DNA from: Acanthamoeba castellanii str. Neff
Taxonomy: Eukaryota; Discosea; Longamoebia; Acanthamoebidae
Direction: 5' to 3'
Length of the DNA stretch: 64,000 nt
Assembly: GCF_000313135.1 (NCBI RefSeq)
Contig: NW_004457586.1
Coordinates: 230,267 to 294,266, forward strand
Shown here: positions 33,519-45,669 of the stretch, piece by piece
Layout: each line of letters starts with the position of its first letter
Position numbering within the stretch: the first letter of the stretch is position 1
Translations under genes and position numbers: made by a program
The notes under the pieces: model-generated
Told to the model about the DNA's origin: nothing
The model's database searches: none
The model's input: only the letters and a program-made list of their open reading frames with translations

Positions 33519-36500
33519 ATGAAGCGCACGTTCGCTGACCACAGCGCGGCAGATGAGGCGGCAGCTGAAGGGAAGAAGTCTCAACAGGACGCGGGCATAG
33601 ATGAACGAGCAGGACGTGGTCGCCCGAAGGCTGCCGCCGCACAGAAGTCGGCCAAGCGGCTGCGCACGGTGTCTCTGCTCTCACTGGAGCCTTTCGCCTT
33701 CTTCGTGCGGGCGCCGCCAGTGGCCTATGCCCAGCACTACTGTCAACTTGCGGACCACATGGAGGGGCTTATCAACGACGACTTTGCCGTCGGCGAGCGC
33801 CCCTTTGCTGCAGCTATGCACTGCCCCGACGATGGGGCGGGTCCTACTATGGTGCCCTGGTTCGCCGCGGAGGGTGGGGCCACCTGGCTCGATGGCGATT
33901 CCAAGCTCTTCTTTCGTGAGCAGTGGAAGGACATCGAGGCTGTCGTCAACGACGCGCACCAGACTCAAGTAACCCGCCAGCCCCCACGCGTGTTGTATCG
34001 TTCTTGTGGTTCGTATTGCTGAACTGTGGTGGTGCAGGACGGCTGGCGGAAGCTGACACTCGCGGACAAGATACTGGGACTCTACGACACCGAAGCGTGG
34101 AAGAGTACCCAACACCAGGCACGCCTACACCCAGCGCTCATATGCATGGCGGCACTTGAATACCCCCACCTGCTTACGTTCGTGTGGCGCGTGGCCTGTG
34201 TGTCTGCGCAGACCGACTACATGCCGTTTGAGCGGGAGGTGTGGTGGGTCAAAACGGCGCGGGGTTGGTTCTCGAGTGACAACAGCTCCTCCTACAAGGG
34301 TTATTTGCGCATTGCCACTTCTGCGCTCATTCTCGAGCTCTGGTTCGCACTTTCTTCTTGTAAGGTCCTCTCCCGCTCCTGCTCAGTGCTCACACTCGCC
34401 CGTGCCATTGGTTTGCGTGCAGGTACCGCTTCGTGTGGGCGGGGCACACCTACCGTGTGTATCGAGACATCCAGCACCGAAGGAAGGAAGCCGCACACAG
34501 CGGGGACAGCCACGAGTCGGGGCCACACGACGAATCCGAAGCGATGGTCGAAGAAAAAGACACCAAAAACGAATACGACAGCGAGGAAGTGGTCGATTCT
34601 CAGACCTTGCACTCCATGGCACATGGCGACGACGACGGCGAAGACGACGAAGAAGAGGAGGGGACCAGGGCAAACGAAGAAATCGACCTCGTTCCGGCTC
34701 GCAGACGCGCACGCACCCGCCGCGGTTCAGCAGAAGACTCGGCCCATGGAACAGCCCCAGATAGCATGCACTCGGACGACAGCGAAAACGAAGACACTGA
34801 CGAGGCCGAAGAGGTCATGTCGGGCGATGACACCATTGACGGCGGACAAACGATGGAGGCCATCCCATCGGTGGTGAGCGTCTTCTTCGGGCATGCGGCC
34901 ATCGTCCGTGCGCTAGATGTCGCGGAAAGCCACTATTTCGAGCGACTGGAAGCCGCGGAGCGGATGCAGACCGTCGCTACGCCATCGGCCCCCACCTTCT
35001 CTCCCTTTGGGTCGCCTTCCCCTGCCGGCGGGAGCGTCGTTCGCGCTGAACCTCCCGAAGCTCAATTCGTACGTAGCGCCTGGTAAAAATGTGAGCTTAC
35101 CCGCGTGGGCTTATGTTTGCTCTCTCTCTCTCTCCTCTCTTTGTGCGATTCAGTGGCAGTTCGAGGGAGTCATGGAGGCGTTCGTGGAGCTGGTTGAGAG
35201 GAGGAACAGCGATTACAAGATGATCGATCAGCCATCACGTGCAGACATAGCGAGCGACCTCTGTAAATTGTACAGAAAGCGGTTTGTCCCGTTCCTGCAC
35301 ATGCTGGGCATCGAAGTGGCCGGGACCTCGTCCGAGTCGACATCTTCAACTCATGTACATACCTTCCCGAGCTCTTTGCAAAGTTTGTTTACCTCTCTCA
35401 CTAAGACTTTTCGCCCGGTGACTACTTCAGAGCGACCAGCTCTTCCGCTGGAGGTGGCGACAGGGCATGCCCTCCAGGTTCATTGAGCAGGTACACGCCG
35501 TGTAAGCCTTGTATTCGCTCACCAAGACGGTGATAGAGTTAATAATCGTTTTCGCACTATTGCGTGTCAGGTATATGTGACGTGCATGCGGAACATCACC
35601 TGCGACGGTACCCTTTCCTGCGGGCGGCACATCCTAGATCTGCTGCCCGAGATCTTTCTGCTCGCCGACTCTCGTTTGGAGGCTGTACTTCCGCAGGTGA
35701 CCGCCATGACAACCCGCCGCACCCCCTCCCCACAATACCCTCCCCTTTCCTCTGTCTCACTCGCTCTTGCCACTGCGCTGACAGGCGGCCACGAGACTGG
35801 AGGAGGTCCTCAAGCACAAGGGCAAGTTCGATGAAGAGGTGAGCTCTCTTGTGGCCATGCTGGACGAGTTGCTCGCCGAGAAGGTATGATCAGGCCTCAT
35901 CTGTGTGCACGCCGATCTTTCTAGAGACCGATTCCTCATTCCCCTCCGTCTGCAGCAAGCAATCAATCAGAGCCAGCAGCACGCCCAACGCTCACCGACG
36001 CATCGCAAGGAGACCATGAAAGAGCTGATTGGACAGCGTGTCGAGCAGCTCAGGGCTAGACGCCTGCAGGAAATCGAGGACACCATCCGCGTCATCGAAG
36101 CCGAACTGAACAAACTCACCGGCAGCGCCGACCGCATCTCCCCGTTGCCGTTCAACTCCAAGCAATACCGAAGCGAGCTCTTGGGAGGCGATGGCGACGA
36201 CGAGGAAGAAGAGCAGTTTTCGCTCAAGCCCAAGAAGCTGAAGAAGCGGCCCGACAAGCTTCCACGCACCAAGGAAACCGAAAACGAATACTCCATGTCC
36301 CTCGCCACTGCGTGCCAGATACTACACGCTGCTGGCGTTGACTCCAAGTACGTTCGACGCCTCCCGTTGCTGCTCTTTCTCGTTGAAGGTGCTCATCACT
36401 TTGTGCCCGTTAGTACTGTGCTCGTGTTCCTCAGTCCGTCGGATGGCACGTTGCAGTTTGTCGCCTCGTCGCTCTTTGGTGCCCAAAGTACGTTTTCGAA

Positions 36501-39140
36501 ACTCGGCGGTTTGGCTGGCGGTGAAGTGCTGACTCCGCTGTTGTTCGTGCCGCCTCCTTGGCAGGATCGGTGAGCTGCTACAACGTTGCGACTAAAAAGG
36601 CGGCGCAAGTGCGAGTTAAAGGTCTGCGCGATCTGAGCTTGACGCACACCCGTCGAGTGGTCGAACAGGTCCTGGCGCGTCTGTGTCCCGAGGTCAAGCG
36701 GCGCCGCGGGCGAAGAAAGGCTTGCGAGGCCGGAACTGCGGACATCGAGCACTCGGACGAACAACAACAACACACCGATTGGAACGAGGTGGCGCATCAA
36801 CTCGAGCGCGAGATCGCTCTGCCTCTCGACCCTCCGACAGCCGAACAAGAAGGCCAACTGCCAGAGATGCTGCACACCCTGCAGGCCAGCACGACAGCCA
36901 AGGCGCGGGAACTGGTGATCACCAAGATCACCAAGCACCTTCAGCAGCGCGCTGAGGGCAACCTCTTCTCGTCGATGATCTACAACAAAGCCAGCGTGGA
37001 CCGCCTCCTTGACCTTTGCCGCGATTTGCTGGAGGACACAGCCGGCTCAACGCTCGTGGGCATGCCAGTATCGTCTCCAACGTCGCTCTTCGTCGCGCTC
37101 TCAGCCAGCTCCCTGTGGGACCTGCGCTTCTCCAAGGACAGGCACAAGCGCGAGACCTTTCAGCGCATCATCCACTTGGGCGAGACGCACCCGGCCCGGT
37201 ACTCCTCCTCCAGAGATCCCTCCCAGGCCGGCACGATCGATGGCGATGGAACGCTGCCTAACATGTGTGAACAGATTCAAGCTGGTGGTGCACAACGCGC
37301 TGGACCCTCGTGAGTACCTCCACGACATCCACGGCTTCATTCCCTGGCGACTGGAGGCGAGAGGCAGAGTCTACGAACGCGACTTCGCTCCAACTTGCGG
37401 CAGCGGTACGTTTTCCGTAAACAATACTGTGATCATTGCAGAGCGTCGAGCTAGCGCTTCACGAACCGTACCTCATTGAACAACATGACGACAGGAGGCT
37501 CTCAGGAGCTGGCACGCATCGATCAGCTCTACCTCGGCACGGTGCAACGGGGGGAGGCACACATCGAGGCCCTCGTCAAAGAGCACTTCACGCCGGGTTT
37601 GGTTCGCGACTACTATGTCTTCTATCCCAACTCCCGCGCACCCATCGGTACGCTCACATTCCCCTTACTCACCCTGACTTGACTTGCTTCCCTCACGTCT
37701 GTTCGCACGATGTCCATCACAGCACCATTCCATTACGGCTTCCATTCCCTGCAGCTGTTGCCGGGTGTCCGCAACACGAGCCCTGCCCTGCCCGCAAGCT
37801 TGGCGCCTGCTGACGAGGGCAAGGGGAAGGAGAAGGCAGAGACCGACAGCATGGAGGAGGGAAGAGGAGACGAATCGCCGCCGGGCGAAGGCCGAGCGTG
37901 GCTGTACTACTGCAAGGGCAAGATCGACTACGCCAAGGGCCTTCGTGGAACGGCGGTGCTCGCACTCTGGGAGCGCAAACCCGGGGAGGCGGAGTCGGGC
38001 AGCCGCCGACTGTGCGAGCGATCCCTTCGCGAGTGGGTGCAGTCCAAGGGACTCGACGCCGGGCAAGTGGCGCAGCTCCTGGTCGAGAGCCTCCTCGCGG
38101 AGAGCGCCGCCGAACCGTGGTGGTCGGCCCTGCTTCGAAGCTACGAGGGCCTCTTCCTGATTAGCGATCACCCGGGGAGGGTCACGGTCATCTGCTCCCC
38201 AGCCTACACCGGCGGCCTTCGCTTCTACACGAGCGACCCAGCCAATGCGAGCGCCGCCAGGTAATTGAGTTCTGTTTTTGCCTTCCTAGTTGGCCCATGG
38301 GCGTGTGCACCTGGCGCTGACACTGGTGTGCTGATTAACAGCCCGCCGGACGCCCTGAGCGCCCAGGCCCAGAGTTCTTGGGAGATGAACTTCCCCTACC
38401 AGCAGACCACCTTGCCTGTCGGTCGTCCGCAGCCCCAGCTCGTGGTGCGGGAGCACCAACAGCCCGCTCAGGTAAGCAGACTGCTTCTTGGTTTGAACCA
38501 CTACATATGTAGCCAGACAAAAACACTCAACATTCATGTTCTATGGCCGACGTGACAGGGCGGCATGTTCAAGTACGCGATCCTGGGCAACGCGACATTC
38601 TGGTCTCTTGGAGGAAACCAGGCCGACGGTCTGGTCGGCCATCTTCGATCAACGGTGGAGGAGCGCATCGAAAGCAGTCCCGACGACTTCGTGGTGGACG
38701 CTCAGACCGGACCGCTGGCACGCAGCGCACTCCGGGCCGAGCTGGAGCGTGACACCCTGCAGGCCAAGCAACCGGACCGGCTGATCTCCACCGTCGAGCA
38801 GTGGGCCAACAGCAACCGCCTGCTCGCGCTCGACCCTGTCAACCCACAGAGCGAGGACGAAGTCGTGTGCGCCACGCTCATGAACATCAGCCTCGAGGAG
38901 CCGGCCAACTGGTGCTATTGGGAAGAGACCCTGGAGCTCCCGCGTGCCGCCGACGGTCGACCACTGCCGCACCCCAACTGGGCCAAGCTCACCTGCCCCG
39001 CCTCCGTACCGCGTGCCTACCTCCCTGCCGCCGCACCTTCTGCCACGGGCGATCAGGGGATGGAGCTCGAGACCGCCGCAGCCTACACCACCGTGCTCAA
39101 CTCGATGGACAAGCCCCTCCTCCACGAAGAACCCCTGTGA
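33519..39140 (+). CDS. Very large orphan protein, about 1400 residues, ~15 exons
   Basis: ATG 33519 begins MKRTFADHSAADEAAAEG and a Lys/Arg patch that could be a nuclear signal. I followed one frame through all introns. Key joins: CTCTG/G gives ILELWYRFVWAGHTY, TTC/TGG gives EAQFWQFEG, the intron from about 37198 gives THPARFKLVVHNALDP, and that from about 37406 gives CGSGGSQELARIDQL. An acidic block lies at 34630-34680, coiled-coil-like sequence around 36010-36120, and Lys-rich LKPKKLKKRPDKL at 36220. The last exon ends LLHEEPL, TGA 39140. The later part has hydrophobic strands (TVICSPAYTGGLRFYTSD, FKYAILGNATFWSLGG). I recognise no domain. It may be two genes, but continuous frames favour one. 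Confidence 0.7.
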
Positions 39141-39500
39141 TCGCACGGCACACAGTTCATAATAATGGCGCTGCACAGAGACGCATCGTGGGCGCTGTGT
39201 GCCCTGGCCGGGCGTGACCTCCTTGTTTGGGAAGCTAACGGTCAAGAGGATTGTTGTCGACATAGAAGCGCCAAGTCCGCCCGCAAAGGTGTGGAAGCTG
39301 CTCCCCGTTGCTTGGATCACACGCCCAAGGCCTGCTGTGCTTCAACTGAACGAACTGACGTAGAGATCAACAGATACATAATTCTATGGATAGGCAGGAA
39401 TCCGGGCCTTCGGCGCTATCGACGCCTGCCACCTCGGCCACAGCGGGCGGAAGCGCCCCCTCGAGGCCCTCCCAACCGCCCCCCCGGCGCCTCCCCACAC
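39141..39500 (+). other. Intergenic region or alternative N-terminus of the next gene
   Basis: 360 bases. An ATG at 39386 opens a Pro/Ser/Ala-rich frame that fits the downstream protein if one C of the run at 39477-39485 is an error. Otherwise it is a leader. The rest shows nothing clear. Confidence 0.4.
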
Positions 39501-40249
39501 ATGCCGCACGGCTCGCCCGCCCCTCAGCAGCAGCAGGGTGGGGGCGGTCGTGGTGGACCCCCGCCCCCTTCGTATCGCGAATACGATGAGCGCAGGCCGC
39601 TCAAGCGGGACCTGAGGCGAGAAGAGGAGTACCAGACGATCGATCACGACTACCCGAACGACAACGACTATGAAGACAAGCCCAAGGAGGTGAGCGGCAT
39701 GCACCGGATCATCTTCATCGTCACCCGGCTCCTCGCCTGGGCTTGTGCGGGCCTCATCATCCTGGTCGGCATCGCCCAGTGGTTCGAGTATCTTTCGATC
39801 GATAATCTGCACGTGAGCACCTACGTGGTGGCCTCCTACTTGATCTTCTTCGGTCTGCTCTTCATGATGAGTGAGCTCACCGACTGGGGCCTCCGCACCT
39901 ACTTCGGCCTCCTCTTCTCTTACACCGGCCGCGGCCTCGCCTACATCTTCGTGGGCAGCCTGTGCTTCGGTACCGCCCTGATTGATCCATATATTTATTT
40001 AATTTTTATTTGCTTTAATTCTAACTTTTCTATTTTCCCTCTTTGTGCGCTTCAGGCATGGCGGACGAGAGGTACTGGCCGCTGGGACTGGCAGTGGGCT
40101 GCTCCCTGCTGGGCGTGGGCGTCATGCTCATCTTCGTGGGCTGGGCGTTCGCGGGCCTGCCTCCGCTGGAGCCGTTCTGCCACTCCTCCGTGCGTCACGT
40201 GGGTGCTGATGAGGAGGACGAGGAGAAGCGCTACCGCAGGGATTACTAG
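39501..40249 (+). CDS. Four-helix Golgi/COPI-associated membrane protein, TVP15-like
   Basis: Two exons joined in LCFG/GMADERYW. The intron near 39969-40056 is AT-rich at its centre. ATG 39501 gives MPHGSPAPQQQQGGGG, a disordered cytosolic N-terminus. Then follow four membrane segments: IFIVTRLLAWACAGLIILVG, VASYLIFFGLLFMM, a stretch ending YIFVGSLCFG, and LGVGVMLIFVGWAFAGL. The tail is acidic then basic and ends EKRYRRDY. The size, four helices and placement of charges match the COPI-associated/TVP15 family of Golgi vesicle proteins. Family assignment rests on layout more than on long motifs. An alternative start at 39386 needs a one-base correction. Confidence 0.65.
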
Positions 40250-40702
40250 GTTGAGGTAAAGCCTTCCTCTCGTTCCCACCCACACGCATCACCGGCCCGA
40301 CTTCTCGGACGTGATAGCTGATCATCGCACCCCCTTCCTTCACCCCTCAATCCACCACACAAGCAGAGAAGCAGCGGGAGAGGTGGCGCTTGACTCTTAG
40401 AATGTAAAAAACAACAACAACAACAGAAGAACGCTTTCATGCGAGTGCTCCACCACTCACCACACCACACGTGTTTCCCACCTCTCGTTGTCGCTCACTT
40501 ACGAGGCCGCGTAGTGTAGGCGATGATCGCCAGCGGCAAGGACGAAGACAGTGTAGCTGCTCGTGTGAGTGGGGTCAGTTCTCGCCCTTGCGCGAGGGTG
40601 ATTGGGGGGGGGTGTTTGAGTTGGTGCTGGTGGCCTGCGGTTGCCGCGAACGAACGTTTTCTGCCACTGCAAACGAGCGACAGCAGAAGTGTCCAGTGCA
40701 AC
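40250..40702 (+). other. Intergenic region and leader of the C2-ankyrin gene
   Basis: 453 bases with no convincing coding segment. It contains an ACAACAACAACAAC tract at about 40410-40426 and an ACCACAC-rich stretch near 40450-40475. Confidence 0.4.
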
Positions 40703-43181
40703 ATGGAAAGAAAGAGACGCGTTTACATCGTTGGTAAGTCGGCCGTCTTGCCCAGCTCCGTCCTACCACCTCGCCAATTTGCCTCCGTTGTAATCAACAA
40801 GATCAATTAATGGATTTTATTTGGGCGATGAATGAATGGTTACAGCCTCCGAGGCGCGCGGACTCAGCAACAAGGCAGCGGCTTACATCATCATTCGCCT
40901 CGATGATGGCGTGACCAAGGCCAAGGAGCAGAAGGTCTACAAGTCCAAGGTCATCAAGAAGGAGTCTGACCCCAATTGGAATGACGGCAGCAAAATCTTG
41001 TACCCACGCCCTCCCACTTGCCACCCCCCCCCGCCACAATGACAGCTCATGCTGGAAGTTGGCCTTCTGCTGCTGTTGGTGGGCAGTGACGTGAACGAGC
41101 AGCACAAGTCGGTGGTGATATCGCTGCACAGCGAGAAGATGCTGTGGGACTCGTCGCTCGGCCAGGTGGTGTTCAAGCTGGACGACGTGAGCGACGGCGT
41201 GCCGTTGAACAAGTGGTTCCCGCTGGTGGGCAAGAAGGGCAAGCCGATGGAGGGCGAGCTGCACGTGCAGCTCATGCTCCTCGACGACGACGAGAAGGTG
41301 ACCGGCGACGAGTTCACGGCGCCCATCCAGTCGTTCATCCGCAAGCGGAAGGTCAGCATCCTCGAGGCCCTGCTGGCCAAGAAGGAGGCTGCCGAGTACA
41401 TCAGCGTCAAGGACAACGACGGCCTGTACCCGCTCCACGTCGCCGCCCAGCACAACCTGCCGGACATCGTGCGCCTCCTGATCGACAACGGCGCCGACGT
41501 CAACAAGAAGGGCGGCAAGGCCGGTCTCACGGCCCTCCACGTCGCCTGCTCCACCTCGTCGGAGAGTGTCGCCGCGCTCCTCGAGGTACAGCATCGATCT
41601 TGGCGCACTCGCCCATTCGCGCTCTCACAAGTTTCTCATTATGTGTCGTGTGCGTCGTGTGTCGGCGAGCAGCACAAGGCGAAGGCGTCGGTGGCGGACA
41701 AGGAGGGCAACCTGCCCATCCACGTCGCCGCCAAGAACGACCAGCCCAAGTCGCTCGCTCTCCTGCTCGATGCGGGCGCGTCGATCGACGCCCAGAACGC
41801 CGAGGGCAACACGCCCCTCCACGTGGCCATCCAGGCCAAGGCCTTCCTGACCCTCAAGCTCCTCGTCGAGAAGGGCGCCAATATCTACGTCAAGAACAAG
41901 GCGGGCATGACGTGTGGTGAGGCGGCGGCCGATCTGGACGAGCAGAGCAAGCAGATCTTCATGAAGACAGTGGGCGTGGAGGACTACCAGGAGATCGCCC
42001 TGCTGCAGGACTGGACCAACCGCCTGCGCGTCGAGGCCACCGGCCTGAGCTTCGAGTGGCAGCAGAGCCCTCAGATCGCCATCAGCGCCAAGAAGCCGAC
42101 GCCCGTTCGCATCCTCGTTCATCACCAGAGCGCCGTCGACAACTCGAGCCTCGGCTACGTCATCATCAAGAGCGTGCGTACGTGCCCCCCACCACCTCAA
42201 CCGTGGCCGTATACGCTCTACTTGTGCTCGAGCTCGTCGCCGACGCTTCTCCCTATTCTTCTGCAGGCGGCGTGCACAAGGAACCCTCGCTGACTGAGCT
42301 GCTGGGTCACGGGGGCGCTACTCCCTACGAGGCCGGTATGTTCACTGTCTCGCCTTTGCTGATGTTTGTAATCGCACCGACGCGTCGCCTCACGATAACT
42401 GACGGGCCGCGTTGTGTCTCCTGCTCGCTGCTCGATCAGTGATCGACCCGTCGTTCTACACGGTGGTGGTGCCCTACGCCAAGTCCAAGGGCGTGGCCGA
42501 CCGCATCTCGGTGCTGGTGTTCACCAAGGGCGACGACGAAGTCGAAGTGAAGCAGCTGCGCGAGTGGAAGTACACCCAAGTCGTCAAGGTACACTCACGT
42601 GCAGCGCAGTCGTCTGCGTTCCGTGTTTGTGGCCCACCGGCAGGAGACCAATTACTCGTTCGTTCGTTCGTTCATTCATTCTGGCGTGTCTTCCGCAGGG
42701 AGAATGGAAGGGCAAGACTGCCGGCGGCTGCCAGAACGAGAAGAAGACCTGGCACAAGAACCCGTTCTTCTCGCTCGTCATCCCCAAGAAGGAGGGCGTG
42801 GAGATGTCGATCGTGCTGATGCAGAAGAAGAACGCCATGGAGGAGATTCTGCCCTACCAGACCCTGCCCTACGACTTCTACATCGGGTACTACCTCTACG
42901 ACGCCGACGTCGAGACCTGCATCGGCCAGGTGCCCAAGTGGAAGAACGCCGTCGAAGGTACCTCATGCTCGTCCTCCACGTCATATCGTCTTCAATGCCC
43001 AGCTCATGCCGTGTTCATTATTTTTGTTGATGAAGTGGTGTGCGATTGGACGCTGAACGGAGCGGAGACGAGACAGTACACCATCATCCCGACCACCTTC
43101 AAGGCCAAGGAGGAGACCTCGTTCGTCCTCTCCGTCTACTCGGACGAAAAGAAGGTCCTCCTCAAGGACTTTGAGGAGTAG
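40703..43181 (+). CDS. C2 - ankyrin - calpain-III-like protein without protease domain
   Basis: About eight exons from ATG 40703 to TAG 43181. The first 140 residues look like a C2 domain: KAAAYIIIRLDDGVTKAKE, VIKKESDPNWNDGSK, then QVVFKLDDVSDG and WFPLVG. Ankyrin repeats follow (YPLHVAAQHNLPDIVRLLID, TALHVACSTSSESVAALLE, LPIHVAAKNDQPKSLALLLD, TPLHVAIQAKAFLTLKLLVE). The C-terminal 300 residues hold two beta-sandwich-like units. The second reads GEWKGKTAGGCQNEKKTWHK, NPFFSLVIP, then YTIIPTTFKAKEETSFVLSV, which is the calpain domain III pattern. The first (FEWQQSPQIAISAKKPTPVR) may be a degenerate copy. No Cys-His-Asn protease domain is present. It likely acts as a calcium or lipid-sensitive scaffold at membranes. 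Confidence 0.82.
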
Positions 43182-43418
43182 TAGTGGTAGTGATCGAACC
43201 GCCGCACTCACCCCCAACCCTCCATTGTACACACACGCAAGCACACGAGGCGCCCCTGGCAAGTGTCATCTACGTACACCGTGACAACGTGGCAATAACA
43301 TACTTATTTAATTATTTATTCACACGTGTGCGCGTGCGTAGCGTGTGCGCAAGGGGACAGGAAGAAGATGAAGGTATGTACAGAAGAGAGAGAGAAGGAA
43401 AGTGCGTGGCCCTCCCTA

Positions 43419-44034
43419 CTAGAGGGCGAGGAGTTGGGGGTGCTTGATGATGAAGCCGATGGCCAAGACGCCCAGGACGATGGCGGCTATGACGGCTCCG
43501 ACGACGATGCACAGCGTGCACGAGCAGCAGCAGCAGCACCGCGTGCGCGACGGCGTCACCTTGTGTTTGGCGTCGATGAGGCTCCACCGCACCTTGTCCA
43601 TCATCGACGCTTCGTACTGGTACCCTATCTCCTCGTCTCGCTCTGGTGTCCACGTAGCACAGTCAGTGGTGGCCATATCTATCTTTTGATGGATGGTGGC
43701 AAATGTGATGAGAAGGTGCGGTACGCGGCGCGGAGGTGGGAATGAAGCCGAAGAGCTTGGGCTGGGGTTCGTTGGATCGGAGGGAGGCCTTGGTAGGCAG
43801 CGGGCCTTTTCGTTTGGAGCCCCACGGGTTGAGGGTGTCCATGCCCCACCCCTGACTCTGGGGTGCAGCAGCTCCTTCTGCATCTGGATCTTCGGCAGCA
43901 GCTGCAGCTGCAGCCTCCTTCTGCTTGCGCTGCTCCCGACGCTTTTTGGCCCACGCCAGCGCCTCGTCGCGCTTTCTCCTCCTTTCTTGTTCCTCAGTCT
44001 CGGTCGAAGCCCCGCCTGCTCTGAAGTAATCCAT
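43419..44034 (-). CDS. Tail-anchored protein with a Cys-rich juxtamembrane motif
   Basis: Starts MDYFRAGGASTE at 44034. The next part is a basic helix (EALAWAKKRREQRKQKE) with an Ala-rich stretch. A 47-nt intron joins FIPTSAP to HMATTDCATW in frame. The protein ends RCCCCCSCTLCIVVGAVIAA, more hydrophobic residues and HPQLLAL, stop at 43421-43419. One C-terminal membrane helix preceded by five adjacent Cys suggests a tail anchor that is palmitoylated. No SNARE heptads are clear. The second exon could be an independent 84-residue gene starting with its own ATG. Confidence 0.65.
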
Positions 44035-44438
44035 CTGTAGTTCTGCTTCTTCTTTGTGGTTTTTTGTTGGCTTCTCTTCGTTGCACCAAAATTTCGATGA
44101 AAGGCGGAACGTTTGGTTTGCTGTTGAAAGTGTTTCGAAACTTGGATTTTCTTATTTGTGTGGCGTGTTTGTCGTTTGGTTGGCGATCGTGACCATCGAC
44201 GCACACATGCATCATGCACACTAACCCAAACGCAGCCTCTCTCATCCCTGGCGCCTCCTCCCCGGCACTCTGTGTAACCAAACAACCTTGTACCACTAGG
44301 GCAGGCCTCCTTCACCGATCTTCCTGGTATCGCCACAGCGCACGCGGGAAAAAGCGTTCTTCAACTATTCCCTCTTCTTCCTGTGAAGAACTTCCGTTTT
44401 CGCACCACACCACCCACAAGCAGCACAACTCGTAGAGC
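44035..44438. promoter_or_regulatory. Divergent promoter region (tail-anchored protein / ADCK1-like)
   Basis: 404 bases between opposite start codons. T-rich near 44045-44090 and with CACACAAG-type runs near 44405. No coding signal is seen. Confidence 0.4.
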
Positions 44439-45616
44439 ATGAGAAGGCTGCATGCCAGCAGTGGGGTGAGGACGACGCTGGTCCATCAATCACATCACGG
44501 AGGGCGCTGCACGGTGGGGCAGCCAACACGTCTGTCCTCCTACAGCACCCAGCTGCCAAGGGGCGAGGCGTCACGACTACCGCGCATACAGTGGGGTAGG
44601 TTGGCCCTGCGCGCTGGCACGGTGGCCACGCTTGGCGGCGCGACTTGGGCGGGCGTGGCAGACACGGATTGGGAGCCGCGATTACTGAGGCAGGCTCGCT
44701 GGAATGCCAACGTGGTCATGCGCAACACTCGCGCGCTGTGCACCATGGCCACCATAGCCGCGGACTACAAGTACACCTGGTACGTCCTCTCAAAATCGCC
44801 ATCTCCTCATTTAATCGGGGGACCAATTTGATGATGACCAACCTTGCTGACCTCCTTTCTCGCTACTGAAGGTGGCGTTATAACGAAGAGACTGATCCCG
44901 AGTTGTTCAAAGAAAAGGTACAACGTTGCTGTTGGCGCTGGGTGAGCCGGCGACGCGAAGGCTTATGGGTGCAACGCAGACGGCGGAGGTGCACCAGAGG
45001 TCTGCGGATAGGATGCTGTGGCTGTGTTTCCAGAACAAGGGGCTGTACATCAAGGTCGGCCAGTACCTCTCCACCCTTCATCACGCCATTCCCCACGAGT
45101 ACCTGCAGACCCTCAAGGCACGCCTTCCCTTTGATGCGCATTGCATGGCACTGCTCTGCACTGAGTGCATGGTGCTCACATTCGACGCGCCCCGTTCTCA
45201 TTCAACAGGTTCTGCAAGACCACGCCCCGACCATGGACTACACGATCGTGCAGAGGATCATTGAAGAGGACCTGGGCGCCAAGCCCGAGCAACTCTTCCG
45301 CGAGTTCGACAAGATCCCTCTTGCCGCTGCTTCCCTGGCTCAGGTAGCGCCAACGCCATTCGTGTCATTTGCACAAAAGAAAGTAGAGTGTCGCTGATGA
45401 GCGGCTTGGTTGCGTTCACGCGCAGGTCCACCATGCTGTGGCGCACGATGGACGAGAGCTGGCCGTGAAGATACAATATCCGACCTTGCGCGATGAGTTC
45501 AGCGGAGACATGTTCACGCATTGGCTGGTCCTCAACATGGCCGACATGCTCTTTGACCGTACGTCGTAGCCCTCTGACACTCGTTTTTCTTTAGTCAACT
45601 TAGTGATATCTTTTCC

Positions 45617-45669
<53 letters not shown>

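Noticed and set aside
37436..37500. An end of one gene at 37479 and a new gene starting there
   Set aside because: A GT-AG choice with a later acceptor keeps the frame (CGSGGSQELAR), so a gene break is not needed.
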